Source of the DNA: Haliclystus octoradiatus
Lineage: Eukaryota > Cnidaria > Staurozoa > Stauromedusae > Haliclystidae
DNA length: 64,000 nucleotides
Direction: 5' to 3'
NCBI GenBank assembly: GCA_916610825.1
Contig: OU744447.1
Span: 21,607,563-21,671,562 of the forward strand
Position numbers and translations under genes: made by a program. The notes below the pieces were generated by a model. It searched no databases and was not told the DNA's origin. It worked only from the letters and a program-made list of their open reading frames with translations. Positions 12,143-24,011 of this stretch are shown here, in pieces. Within the stretch, counting starts at the first letter, position 1. Each line of letters starts with the position of its first letter.

Positions 12143-12394
12143 ATGTTGCGAAGACTTCGCCGATAAGTCGATAGAAAACACCATTTTATTTCTATTCCAT
12201 TTAATCCGATAATAATTAAATTTAAACAATAAGAATGGGTCTAAATTCGACCATAACACTACTTTTTATCGTCACCTTCTAACAAACATTTTATATCACG
12301 GCTTTAATGTCAAAACTCAAGCTTGTGTGTAAAATCACGATCTTAAAATAATCACAATAATCTTCAGATTACAATCCAATATCCCTTCTGTCCA
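12143..12394 (-). repeat. BEL 5' LTR (right copy)
   Basis: 252 bases matching 5186-5473 apart from two short deletions and a few substitutions. The minus-strand sequence just inside it reads TTTGGTAGCAGAGGGTGG, the likely primer-binding site for a tRNA. Confidence 0.9.
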
Positions 12395-12399
12395 TAACT

Positions 12400-14250
12400 G
12401 AGGGAGGCATACAATAGCTTTTTTCAAGATATTGTTCAAAATTTCTTTGAAAGTAAGTTTCTTATCTGCTACATTCCTAAGCAGTTTGATTGAGGTAGCA
12501 AATTTTATCACATTCGGATCATTTCGATATCAGATGTTACTTGTTCTCATGCATTTCTAGAGACTAACATTCTAGAGAGGTTTCTTTCGCACACGCGCGT
12601 TAACTTGAAAGGTGACATGGTTTCTAACAACATGAATGGAAAGCACTACCATTCTGATTTGAAAATATTTCGAATCGTGGATCTGTCTGACATTTGCCTA
12701 GTTTTTATGATGAACATGAGCATAGCAAAGAAATTCTTTCTGAAATTTAATTTTATGTGACAATGAAAGCCGGTTAAATCTCACCCTACTTTGAGATGTA
12801 TAGTCTTGTGTTATCAGCATATCGTTTTAATGACGATTTAGTATCCATGAATGATAAGTCATTTACGATAACATTAAACAAAAGGGGGCTGATGATACTA
12901 TTTTGTGGCACTCCATGAATGGTTTCACACGTGTTGACAGTTTACCGTTTACTTTTACATATTATTTGCAAGGTAGGATTCCATTAGTAGGCAACTGCTA
13001 CAGTCTATTCTCTAACTTTGCAATTTTCGGAGTAACAGATTATGAAGGATGATGTAGAATGCTTTACAAAGATGTGAAGCAGCGATAATTGGTCTTCCGT
13101 TTCCAGTATACGCTGTATTGCAAGTTTTCAAAAATGCCCATTCCTTATAGGATCAGATCTGACAGCACACTCATTGCTACTATTTAACACTGTAACACAA
13201 AACGATATATTAATATATAAATAAATATATAATAATATAAAAATATAAATGTATGCAGGTTAGTACGATAGTGCGTATCCTTCAAAAGTGAAGTGCACGG
13301 TTGCGGTGTCAGGCGAGGCTTTTCAACCTCAATTCTCGAACAATAGAAGACTTCCTTGAAAGCAATCTTCAACACATCAGTTTCAGACGGAAAACTAAAT
13401 ATTTAAACCTGTCTCATAATCGCTGTCACAATTAGTTGCATAGATCGTATCTCAAATAATATAGCAGTCGACCAGACAGAAAACTATTTACATATACGAA
13501 GCAGAAATTTTACCGAAATTTCTCGTACAAACTTTGTTATGAAACCCCTCAGGTTGGAGAGAAAAAAGTCACGTGACGCTGTTAAACAAATCAGTCCTCC
13601 AGGCGGCGACTTCACAAATCGTCTCAACTTTTATAGATCGATGTTTTTGGGTAGTACCCGGGTATGCTTTTCATTTTAATACTGTCTGATGATCGCATAA
13701 AGCGAGAAACTTGTGGTCGTTGTCTCCATTTTATTATTGTTAAATAAATATATAAATATATTATCGTGTAGCCATTCAAAATCATAATAGCAATAAAGTG
13801 TAAAGCGTAATAAGCTTCTTTACAGATTTGAACAAACGGAATTAGTAATGATTAATTAATTCATCATTTATCAACCATCAACCAGCCTTTTTTTTTTTTG
13901 GATTTCAAGAAACAAGGCAAAATTTTTGAAAGTGACGTCGGTGCTTACGTCAGAGCATTGTTCTCGTGGCGAATATTTGCGACTCAAAAATAAATCGCGG
14001 AATGGAAGTCACTTTCACGCTTATGTGAGAAGTGTGACGCAAACCACAATATCTTGAATAAAATGAACTTCAAATCAATACTAATTAAACTGTAATGATT
14101 TTAACATTCGAAATTTACGTATATAAATGCTATAGAAAACAATGCGATATAAAAACATACATAAGACATATCTATGTACAATTTTCAGACGAAGCTACGT
14201 ATTTACAAACCTTAGTACCCAGTTACACTCGATGCGAGTAAATTAGTGTG
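12400..14250. other. Intron of gene A, upstream of BEL; matches gene B intron
   Basis: Non-coding intron that aligns in blocks with gene B: about 12500-12610 with 23880-24010, 12660-13240 with 24330-24850, and 13383-14250 with 27480-28430. Gene A lacks 282 bases around 24015-24297 and the 2.6 kb at about 24855-27480 that gene B has. Apart from the RT remnant listed separately, nothing coding is seen. Confidence 0.65.
12785..13030 (-). pseudogene. Non-LTR reverse transcriptase relic in gene A intron
   Basis: Aligns with the clearer relic at 24425-24660. The minus strand keeps the order of the RT segment around the SQGS box and the YADD-like box but has more substitutions. Its presence in both introns means it was there before the gene duplication. 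Confidence 0.5.
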
Positions 14251-14284
14251 AAATGAATCAGGGAAGCCGACAGCTTTTACTGTT

Positions 14285-14302
14285 GGGGGGGGGGGGGGGG
14301 GG
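14285..14302 (+). repeat. Run of 18 G residues
   Basis: An uninterrupted homopolymer of G in AT-rich DNA, next to the point (about 14250) where gene A stops aligning with gene B. It may be an assembly-sensitive site or mark the edge of an insertion. Confidence 0.95.
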
Positions 14303-14905
14303 CTACCAAGAAAAATAAAATCTAACCTAATTTGGCCTCTATCCAGCATTCTAATGTCGAGCAGGAAAGTAGAAATCACAATGCCTTTATTCTATGATGA
14401 AGGACCGGACATACTTGTAATTGGTTCTGAATATGATATGCGATGTATTCATTCCAGTACAGGTATCTTATGGCTTATTTTAAAGGTTATTTTAAAACTA
14501 GTACATGACCTTTCATATAAATGGTATAGATGGCCATAATTCTGTACAATGATTGCCTGCCATTGTTTTTGTTAATTGCATTTGTTTCTCAAGATGTGTT
14601 CAATTATACTGATATGTAATCATATCGGCGATCTATACCGTTTGAAACAGGATTCTGTTATCACCGACAAGATGATCAGCATATAATGTATACTTCTCAT
14701 ATTATAATGAACTTAATTATGTACCGTATAAAACTGTTTCTATGCATTAAGCACCATTTTAAAAGCTCCACCAAGCATCGGGATACTATAATCAAATACT
14801 TATTGGAGTACCACATCCCCCTCAGGCCAGAGCTTTCTGAAAACACATTCTTTTCTGCTTTTGCTATGTTGTTTTTTTTGCACTTCCAAAACGATAAAGC
14901 TTAAG
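14303..14905. other. Inserted sequence of unknown origin in gene A intron
   Basis: No counterpart in gene B. ORFs at 14354-14539 (61 codons) and 14686-14904 (72 codons) on the plus strand match nothing I recognise and show no signal peptide or domain motif. It may be the 5' part of the RTE-like remnant that follows or separate filler. Confidence 0.4.
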
Positions 14906-17900
14906 ATACTTTCAACTCCAGGGACTTGAAATGTCCGTGGCGACAGAAGGAGTTAGCTGCACTCCCACATAAGTTGATTGTTTTATTTGTTGCTGTACAG
15001 GAAGATCGTCTCATTGAAGATGAACTTATTTGTTAAGTTGATTTAGATAATAAATGTACATTTATTATATCGTCTGCTGAATGTTACGATGTTGGTGGTG
15101 TAGGGTTTATGTGCAATCCGTGTGTTGATGTTCGTTATGTCCCTTTAAAGTCTTATTCATTCCGTATTCTAGAATTGTCTGTTAAATTATTTGATCGTAT
15201 CATACATGTTTTCTCTGTTTATTCTCCCGCTGCTTCAAGACAGATCGAGGCATCCATTTTCTATGCTCAGTTATCTTCAATCTTCTACCACCCACTTAAT
15301 ACGGGCTATGATGCTATTATTTTGTGTCATGATTTTCATTCGTGCTACCCCTTGTCATTAAACCCTGTAGGACGTAATTTAAATGATAATTCCCCTTATT
15401 TAATTGATTTTATTAATCTCTATATATTAATCTCTATCTATTAATAGCTTACTCCGTTAAATTCGGCCTATCATAAACCTATGTCAAGAACCTTTACTTT
15501 TATTCCCGGTCCGAAAGGCCAGAAATAACGTCTTGATTATATTCTCACTTATTGTCCACGTTTAATTTACAATTATGATACTATAGCACAATTCCCTATT
15601 CCTTCTGATCATCGCCTTGTTTCTCTTGCATGAAACAACGCGCCCATAGTACTGCAAAAGAAATGTGGGGTTAACCCTGTGTTGGGAAAGTCTTTCAGAG
15701 TTTTCACAAGCGTTCAATGATTGTCTTGGGAATTCTTTTGTTAGACATCCCCCAAAAGGTGATTTCTCTATTCTTTCCTCAGCCATCATCAAAGCAGCCA
15801 AGATCGATTTCCCGTGGAATAAAAGACAATTGCCACACGTGTTTTAGGACGGTTACGCAATGATGAACTAAAACTTGCTAGAAAAACAAGATTGTTCTCT
15901 TGCTATACACATTATCAGTCTTTTATAATCCATTGTTAAAAAAATAATAGATCTTGCTGCCGCTCGTAATGCCTTAATCGGGCGTGAATTAAACGCTATG
16001 ATTTTAGAGGTAAAAATGGCTAATAACAGTAATAAGCAATGTAGCATAGAAAGAGATAAGGCGTCTTAAGAACTGTTGTGTAACTTTGTTTACAACTATG
16101 TATGTGATTATCAAGCTGTTCTGTCTTGTATATGTGAAGTTGTAATTCTATGTGTAATTTACTTCATCACCCTATGTAATGTAATTCTCGTAATATATCT
16201 GTGTAATGTGAATAATAAATTAGTTCCAGTTTGACCGATGTGCTGACTGGTTCTCAATGTCACTAGAGTCATCTATACGTTACGAACCCATCCCACAAGC
16301 CCTTATTATTTGAAGATTATGATTCTGTCGAGGAAAACAGTACGCTTCGTACGTATTTTTACGAGTTATATAATCCTCATCCTGTCTAATATCATCAGAT
16401 AAATTAGCACCACCTCCTGATATGTCCAACTGTAATACTTCTATATGTCTAATGATGAATTGTGCTCTATTCTATTTTCTATGGAATCCCTTACGTCTCC
16501 TGGTCCAGATGGAGCCCTCACTCTAGCACTTCGTGAACCTCTAGCACAAAATGAGCTACTTACCATCACAAATGCCGTTTTATTACGGGAGCAAGAAGTA
16601 CCAGATCAGTGGCGAAGATCTGCTACCATCACCGTCAACAATAACTCGTCTTGATACCTAGACCATCAGTGAGGTGGTACTTTTCGTTGTACTGCAGGGA
16701 AAACTATTAATAAGAGTCTACATAAAAAGCTAGCATCAGTAATTGACCCATATTTGAGATATAATCAAAAATGTTGGCAGGAATAGACGGTCAAATTCAG
16801 GCCAAATTCTATCGGCTAGGATATTGTTAAGAGGCTATAGGACACTTCCAAAAGACATTGTTTCAATTTCTATTGACTTCAGAAAGGCCTTTGACTCTGT
16901 CTTAAGACGTAGATTTCCAGAAATATTAGATTTTTATAATGTATCTATTGTTCTTATCAATGCTATGATGTCCTTTTATTCTTCTACTTCGGCTTTTGTT
17001 AGAACTCATTATGGTGATACTTGGTGATACTGACGATCTCCCTACAGCTTGTGGCGTACTACCGGGTGACACATTGTCCCTTTTTTAATTACTATATTTA
17101 TTGATTATGTTTTTCCTATTCCATGACCTGACTCTTCCGGTTTTACTCTTGATCGTGGTAGGTCTTCACGTCATCCAGAGCGCAGTGTATCGGACCTCTC
17201 ATTCGTTGACGATATTGCTATGTTAACAGATAGCATATGTGATGCACAAAAACTACTTGATGAAGTTGAACGGGTTTGTAAAATGGTAGGCTTGACAAAT
17301 AACACGACTAAGACCAAATTTATTGCTTTAGGCATAAAACAGGCACACCTTGCTACATCAAATGGTGATATAGAACGTGTAGATTCGTATAAATACCTAG
17401 GTTCTGCACTTCCATCTTCTTCCGATGACTCAACCCAACGTAGAGGCCAGGCTTGGGCAGCCATTAGAGGCCTAAATGAATTCTGGCCGTCCGATGTAAA
17501 CACTGACGTTTAGTTACGACTGTTCAGATACACGATGATACTGCTATTTGCTATTTGTATTTGTGCTATTTTTTTTTCTGAATTTTTTATTTTAACATGT
17601 ATATTTCAAATTTTTAAAACTTAAAAAGCCAATTACAAATGTCTATATATATGTACATATTTCAAACTAAATATTAATAAATATTAAATTCGAGTAAAAG
17701 AAAAGAAAAGTAACAAAATCCTACTAATATAAATGTAAGCGTTTTGATTAAAATGAAAGAATTAGTGAAGTGGTTAACCATGCTTCAATGTCTCCATAAT
17801 GCTTGTCGCATTCCCACGATACGGTACCTGTTCGATTATAGGAATATATTGGCTCAACTTACATCTACTGCTAAATTTTGGGAATTTTCCCCTTCTGCCT

Positions 17901-18130
17901 CTGCTACTGCCCATCAACGTCAGATGTCTTTATAGGTCACATCCTCCACTGGCAATCGAAAGGGATGTTTCGACGGGGCTATGGGCAAGTAGTATCTTTT
18001 TAAGATGTTTTGTAGTATAAATTGTTATATTTACAAGTTTCTTTGTTAGCTATTTCTGACAGTGATTTGTGGCGTTCTTCTAAGCGATCGAATATTTTCG
18101 CTCTTACACTGGAATGGACTGGAATATGAT
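14906..18130 (+). mobile_element. Decayed RTE-like non-LTR retrotransposon
   Basis: Plus-strand relative of the long ORF at 55032-58172, aligned nearly end to end: CKCPWRQKEL-like start near 14930, endonuclease region 15109-15440, RT start near 16445 (SNDELCSILFSM), ISIDFRKAFDSVLRR near 16870, and thumb YKYLGSALPSSSDD near 17390. It also shares the C-terminal stretch ending near 18090. Many stops and frameshifts break it. A 210-base insertion lies at 16074-16283, and about 300 bases near 17540-17845 are replaced by AT-rich sequence. It sits in the intron of gene A and is absent from gene B, so it arrived after the duplication or was lost from B. Confidence 0.85.
16074..16283 (+). repeat. Probable solo LTR inside the RTE-like remnant
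   Basis: A 210-base block beginning TGTTGTGTAAC interrupts the RTE-like copy. The related copy at 55032-58172 reads straight through the junction. GAAC is repeated on both sides (16070-16073 and 16284-16287), as a 4-base target duplication would be. The block contains AATAAA near 16220. A short size, TG start and direct repeat fit a solo LTR. The far end is AC rather than CA, so the class is not certain. Confidence 0.55.
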
Positions 18131-18506
18131 GATTGAGTCATCGTTGCCATAAGAACCGTCTACAGAATGGTTGACATAATCCCACACCTTTATTGTTCTC
18201 TTTGTTATGCCTATTATTGCACGCGATGTTGATCTTGGCCTTCGCTATCAATTTAACAGGAGTTTGAAATTGGAAAACCTGATTTCGGACAAACCTCAAG
18301 ATATAATCGACAAATTTGATAAAAACGCTGATATAACCATGTCCAGAAATTATCTTCCACATGATATGAAGTTTGTCATGGTGCACCTCGTAGATCCTTC
18401 AAATGCTAACAATCTCTTCCTGTTAACAAAGCCTTTATTAATTGAGGATATTATAAGAATATTTCGAGGCTCGCTTTCTACAGGATCTTTTGCTTATGAA
18501 ATTTAA
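18131..18506 (+). other. Unrecognised 99-codon ORF at the end of the inserted block
   Basis: An ATG at 18207 opens 99 codons (IARDVDLGLRYQF near the start, GSFAYEI at the end) up to a stop at 18506. The ORF ends where homology to gene B resumes (about 18507 with 28727). It has no signal peptide, cysteine pattern or motif I recognise. It may be a captured host fragment or part of a transposon; a chance ORF is also possible. Confidence 0.3.
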
Positions 18507-19382
18507 TTTTCAACAATTTTTATTATGATAGATGGCATAAATAACGCAGGCCTACTTGCTGGGATTGCTAACCTCAAAACTATATAAGCACATATAAATG
18601 ATAGATCGTGATATCATATTTCAGTATTTTTAGATGTTATATATAATTTCAAATATATAATGCTCAATGTCCATGTTTGAATCCATTCTACTTTATATTA
18701 TTATTATATAATATACTTTATATCGTATATGGGCCTTTATGCATATGTGATATCATTTGTTTTGATTCAGTATTTATAAAGCTATAAAATTCTAGCTACC
18801 ATTCTAGCCGACGATATTTAAATGAGGCAAGACCATGTTTGTTTGGACGATGACTTAGTTTTTCAGATTTCTTAAACGCAAGTACTTACATTTAAGTACT
18901 TGCGTTTTACTCACATCATCTCGTATTGTGAAACATGTTCAAATATTTTTACTCTTCAGTTGCCTGAATACCAATATCACCCGATGTCCATTACTGGACC
19001 TACACTCATTGCTATTACAAGCCAATAATACGGAAGTACGTTCTGCAAATCTATTTTTTCTTGATGCCGGCATTAGATATACACTCCCCGAAACATTTAC
19101 TGCAACACTTTTAAAGAGACTTTAAAACAAATAAAACATATTTTAATAATATATATAAACCACGACATATTAATAAAAACAGGACATTTCGATGCCCTGA
19201 AACTTTCAATCATAAATGAGCTGCTGCATGTTATATGCTTGATCAAAAAAACTTGGTTGAGTTCTGGTGACCTCATTTCTACATATACCAGTATAATCTA
19301 CTTCAGAGGATAACAATAAAAATATAATATTTTATATGAATTATGAACTGAGAGTTGAAATATTTATGTTGTATTTACTTAC
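18507..19382. other. Proximal intron of gene A
   Basis: Aligns with gene B at about 28727-29423, non-coding. It contains the 15-bp perfect inverted repeat listed separately. The ORF at 18928-19125 on the plus strand is not conserved. Confidence 0.6.
18874..18907. repeat. Perfect 15-bp hairpin
   Basis: AAACGCAAGTACTTA (18874-18888) is the exact reverse complement of 18893-18907, with a 4-base loop. The aligned position in gene B (about 28991) has only the first arm, so the hairpin was made in gene A by inverted copying. Confidence 0.95.
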
Positions 19383-19752
19383 TTTTAGGTTTCTCGAAGT
19401 AGGTTGAATCTTCTTGCACAATAATAACTCCTTCATCCAAAACTCCTTCACTTGCCTTACGTCCAAACATCTGACATGTTAGATCCGTTACACTTACATC
19501 AACTACATTCATTGAGACGTAGTTTGCTCCAGCTGCAAATATCATAGCACATCTCCCAATGGTTACATTCGAATACATTTTCAAAGGTTGGGCGGTGTAG
19601 AATTTGCCTTTCTCTGCTCCAAAGACCTCTCCGTATGTCATTCTGTGATGCAAATCTCCGCATGCTGCATCCACCTTCCATGGTATTAACAAATATACAT
19701 TGAAGGCAGTGATTGCGATATGTGGAAATAATATTGAAGAAGTTATTTTCAT
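19383..19752 (-). CDS. Gene A, first exon: signal peptide and PAN/Apple-like region
   Basis: ATG at 19752 begins 123 codons plus one base, ending at a GTAAGT donor (GT at 19382-19381), phase 1. The first 29 residues are hydrophobic and end PWKVDA before ACGD, a good signal-peptide cleavage site. The mature part has three cysteines (ACGD, GRCAMIF, LTCQMFG) around YTAQPLKMYSN and NYVSMNVVDV, a layout like PAN/Apple domains, which mediate protein or sugar binding outside the cell. One expected cysteine is missing, so this assignment is tentative. The phase-1 end fits the TSP1 exon at 4935-4751, 14.4 kb away. The same exon in gene B is about four-fifths identical by eye. Confidence 0.75.
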
Positions 19753-19800
19753 TTTGATTCGATAATTTTGAGGTATAATACCCTTTTCACACGGTAAGGA
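19753..19800 (-). promoter_or_regulatory. Conserved block upstream of gene A start codon
   Basis: The minus strand directly before the ATG reads as TATTATACC, then TCAAAATTATCGAATCAAA before the ATG. The same block precedes gene B (29782-29830) and the third exon-1 start (30121-30170). AAAATG is a favourable start context. The TATTATACC element lies 20-30 bases upstream and may be a TATA-like box or part of a conserved leader. Confidence 0.4.
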
Positions 19801-22424
19801 ATAATAATGCTGAATTGAAGAGACCTGTGTTATACAGGTATTTCTAATTGCAAAAGGTCAATTACTTTCAATTATTAACACGTCTGGTGTGTTTTGCATC
19901 AACAAGGAGTTATCTTATGATCTATATTATAATTTGGTCACCAGCCGCGATTTGACAAACGGATAGGAGATTTGATCACCTGCGCGCGCATTTGCCATGA
20001 CTTATCAACAGCGGTCATTGTGCTCTGATTATGAAGCCAAATCATGACACGCAAGCAATAAAAATAGCGGTCAGAAGTAGACGTGAAATGAAGGAAACCT
20101 CTGATTTATATTTCCATTGCACTTTATAGAACATATCAAGGATCTGCTACGATTTATTCTTGCAATTGATTGGTTAACACCAATAACGCCATTTCACAAT
20201 AGCCGAGCTTCCCCCGTCGATTTCAAGAAATTTTACGTGAATAGAGATAATTGCAGGAGAAATATCTGAGCAAGTAAACAAACATGTTTAATGTGAATAG
20301 AAATATTTTGCAGAAATTACCAATTCAAAAACAATTTACCTAACTTTTACTGCCTTGATAATTGTGAAAACATAACATAACATAACTTCATTTTATGAAT
20401 ACATCCCCTCATCCTTTTATGACCAATTTTTGCAAGTTCCTAGATATAAGTATAAAAACTAAATTCCTGGCATAGAAAGAAAAGCTTTCGATAATCTACC
20501 AAAACGAAAACATAGGCCAAACAAAATCAACCGCTAAAATTTCAAATAATTGAACCATTTATCCAAATGAAAGTTAGCAACATTTCAAAAAGTGATCATA
20601 AATTCAATAATCTGCTCTTTTAAATAGGCAATTAGCAAACATTTAGTCAATAAATCTTTCTTTGTTTCATTTCTTTCTTCGCGTTCACGGCAATTTACGA
20701 AATTCTTCAAATTATAGGTAAGAAACATTTTCTTTCCTTTTCAAGTTTTCCCAGTCAGTTTTCCATAATGAATAACACACATAAAAAATCGAAAATATTG
20801 TTTAAAGATACGAATCCATGACTATGTAAGAAAACGATGTTAAGCATCCATTCTTTTAATTTCAAGAAGAGGAATATAAATTTCTCGATATCAATTTTTC
20901 CTCGCAGCTTTTAGATGATTTAAAACCAAATGTACAGCTCTCGACTCAGCTTTCTTCCTGTCACGTCACGAAAAAGGAGTATTACATACTTGATCATAGA
21001 TTGAAAGATCAGAAAATCCTCAATTCACAAATCACAAAATCATAAATCGGGGCTGATTATGTTCTAAACCAACTAGTTCATACTTTCCGTGAACTATTCT
21101 TTTTTAACACCACTCGAGTCACTTCAGGAGACAACTCGAAGGCAAAAATTACTCGCCGAGTAATTACGTACCGTAATTTTCTGATGTCTTCTCGTTTTCT
21201 CCTTACGTGCCCCTCGTGGTGCTATCAGAGCATATTTCACGGAAGGTATGAACTATTTGTCTATTATATTTCTTTTTGAAACCTGAACACTGCATTCATA
21301 GGAGTGTTCTGCCTATGGAGAGGATAACTTTCTTTTTGGATAATAAGGCGGGTAAAAGTGCTTTTTCTGAACTTAGCAGTCCAGTCATTCACAACATATT
21401 ATAACATACATCATTGCACTGGGCAGGTTATGTGATGATATAAAAAATCTTTATACAGTATTGCCCTATCATTCCATATCATAACTTCTATTGTCATAAA
21501 ATATTTTGAAAACTCTATGGTCCCAAACCATTTGATAGGAGGAATGCCGTTTTGCTGGTATGCCAGGGTGACAACAGACAGTGAATGCAATTATCTCTAT
21601 TCACGTAATATTGTAATACGAGGACGTTTTAATTGATAAATCACAGTGGAATATATTATTTGAAAGGTTATAGATAACTTGCATGTTTATAGGAAAATGA
21701 GATTCTGATATGATGAATCATGTAACAACATTTCATCAACCAAGCACTTATTAGGGGTATTGTTTCAGTACCGTGTCTCCTGCGAAGGGTGTACTTATCC
21801 TTTCATCCCTACATGCAAATATTTATACCCCCTTAGTGTTAATTACTGATGTTAGTTCTTGACTACACTCTTTTAAATGACTTGACAATAACCAATGCCA
21901 CCTCTCTCTTATATGAAGTTCAACTTTACTCTAAATATACTGACAGATCCTATTTATTGCAGATTATAATTTCCTTTCACAAAGCCACACAGAAGATATC
22001 GACGTATCTCTTGAGTTTCTCATGCACTTCCTGTTCTTCTAAATTAGTCAGCAAAAGTATACTTACTGAAGCATTTAAAATATTATTGATATTTTCAAAC
22101 TGACGTTCAGAATTTCATATGTAACGTCACAAATCAGATCAGATTTGAGTCAGCTACGTTTTCGCTGCTATAATGTGGCAGATGTTTCTCGAATTTTGAC
22201 AATTACATTTAAGACCTGGTATTTTAATATTTAAGAAAAAAATCAAAAAGTGCTTTTTATAGGTAATTTATTTTCGAATTATGATGAAAAATCAGCAAAT
22301 TACCTTTCTAGGATTTTCAGAAAGAAGTTTCAATATAATACAACATCTAGTGTTTTTCCTATTATAATACTATTACATTCTGTGTTTTCATAGATAATTA
22401 AAAATGATTTACTTTTAATCACAA
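19801..22424. other. Intergenic DNA between gene A start and gene B end
   Basis: Holds the upstream arm of the gene A unit (to about 19960) and the inverted-repeat element at 21074-21256. Otherwise it is AT-rich non-coding sequence. The 84-codon ORF at 21849-22103 has no recognisable features. Confidence 0.5.
21074..21256. mobile_element. Short inverted-repeat element (MITE-like)
   Basis: Left end TAGTTCATACTTTCCGTG (21074) is mirrored at the right end by CACGGAAGGTATGAACTA (about 21238-21255). The centre holds further mirrored pieces (CACTCGAGTCACTTCAGGAG). A shorter relative lies at 27542-27650 in the gene B intron, in the opposite sense. No coding capacity. Confidence 0.6.
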
Positions 22425-23446
22425 TGCAATGAATCACAGAAAATATTAGGTAGAATTTCAATGTCTATAATCTATATCTACATCCACTGGTACATTGACT
22501 ACTGTTTATCGCATTGATTTTTTTGTTTTTAAGTTTTATAATAGCATATATAAAAAACGAAAAATGCTTTTGCCTCACCTTTGTGTTTATTCTATAATAG
22601 AATATATGAAAAGCATTCTTGAAATGTGAGGATGAAAATTTTAAAATAGTGTAATGAATCCTAGCAAGTTGATTGGTGGAGACTGGGGCAGCGTGATTTT
22701 TTCAGATGAAGTAAAGGGGAAATTTTGAAAGAGTTGTTTCAGCGACCCACAAAGTGAAAAAAACCCAAAAGCCGTCGAAACAACCACACATTTTGTGATT
22801 TTTGAACGAAAACATCCAATTAAATAATCAATATCAATAAGGAAAGCTGGAAAGTTTTCGTTGCCAGAATTAATGAACTTTGTGTTATAGTTGCTGTTCT
22901 ACTGCATTTTCTTCGATGCTCCGAAAATTGGTTCATATATTGAGCTCCATTTTCTTTTGATAACAAAAGCTTTCACGTTGTCTCTGTATTTTTATTTGTT
23001 GAGAAATGCTTTTCAGTAAAGTCTTAATTTGTAAACATTCACTTAATAAGTTCTAGGTTTTAAAACACAACAACGCAATGTGAAGTTTGGGCTTCAAACG
23101 TGCGGGATGTATAAACCATGTTTCTACAGCAACACTTCAAAACAATGTAGCCAACCAATCAAATAACATGATTATGTTCCATTATGACGTGATATTTTAT
23201 GAAAAAGATTTGATATAGATACAATGTAATAAGTATAATTACGAAGAAAGGGATATATAACTTACTGGCAGTGTACAAGTAATAATGATTAGAATGTGGT
23301 TCTATATGAATATAATAGGTTTGATCCTAATGTTCAATATACAGGACACCACTCTGATAAAATACGTGCCAACCACACCCAAGAAAGAGTTCTTCATGTC
23401 ATTAATCCCTTAACTAATTTAAATAGGAATGTTAGTGTAGTTCCCG
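22425..23446. repeat. Downstream arm of the gene B duplication unit
   Basis: Aligns with 3785-4750 except for a 60-base insertion near 22555-22615 that partly repeats its own sequence. It is the 3' flank of gene B. No coding sequence. Confidence 0.8.
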
Positions 23447-23631
23447 TCAGCAAGCGAAAGCACAATCGGTGCAACATTCATAGTAGATTACATTCCCAAT
23501 GCATGCTGCACCACCACATGGATTTATACAAGATCGTTTCATGGATCGGCAATATTGGCATTCGCATTGAGCACCTACAGCGCCGCCTCCACAACCACCT
23601 GGTCTCCAAGGTCCCCAAGTGGCCACTTGAA
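23447..23631 (-). CDS. Gene B, last exon: TSP1-like module of a secreted protein
   Basis: Acceptor CTTATAG (AG at 23633-23632), two bases, then 60 codons and TGA at 23449-23447. The peptide begins QVATWGPWRPGGCGGG and retains the full cysteine ladder CECQYC, INPCGG, YECC and a final FAC, as in gene A. Differences from gene A are clustered (RPGG for IPRG, SMKR for AVSR, TDCA for NECT) and leave the reading frame and length unchanged, which suggests both genes are or recently were under selection. Joined to the donor after 29424 it would give a 180-residue secreted protein. Confidence 0.75.
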
Positions 23632-23880
23632 CTATAAGATAAAATCAAATCAAGAATGATGAAATATTCCACAATGGTCAATGCTAGTACACTAGCATAA
23701 CAACCCTAATCCACACCTCATGATGAGCTCTTTTATAAAACTACTTCATTCTCTGTCTTTGTGTATGCAAAAGGTTTAGAAGAAGAAGATTATCATATTC
23801 TAAATGACTCTGCATATAACGTTTTAAATAAATACTCGCCAGATTTTCGTTGATGCGAGATATCGATGATCACAACTTAC

Positions 23881-24011
23881 GGAGGCATATTGTATCACAT
23901 TTTGATCAATTTCGATTTCAGATGTTACTTGTTCTGATGCATTTCTAGAGACTAACATCCTAGAGAGGATTCTTTCGCACACGCGCGTTAACTTGAAAGG
24001 CGACATGGTTT
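23881..24011 (-). other. Possible extra or relic exon in gene B intron
   Basis: 131 bases between an AG acceptor (24013-24012) and a GTAAGT donor (23880-23875), with one open frame starting TMSPFKLTRVCERILS. The acceptor phase (1) fits exon 1, but the donor phase (0) does not fit the TSP1 exon. In gene A the same stretch has a stop where this has Ser and the donor is lost. It may be a decayed exon, an alternative last exon (the frame would run to a stop at about 23827), or chance. Confidence 0.25.

Larger units (their letters stand above)
5186..12394 (-). mobile_element. BEL/Pao LTR retrotransposon in the intron of gene A, degenerate
   Basis: Two direct LTRs (5186-5473 and 12143-12394) begin TGTTGCGAAG and end CTTCTGTCCA. 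They flank gag and pol on the minus strand. Five-base repeats TAACT sit immediately outside (5181-5185 and 12395-12399), the target-site duplication expected of this family. Element order on the minus strand is 5' LTR, a primer-binding region beginning TGGTAGCAGAG just inside 12143, gag, protease, RT, RNase H, integrase, 3' LTR. Gag and pol are cut by several frameshifts and stops, and a 999-bp transposon interrupts the integrase. Gene B carries no insertion at the aligned position (about 23872), giving a natural empty site. Confidence 0.93.
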
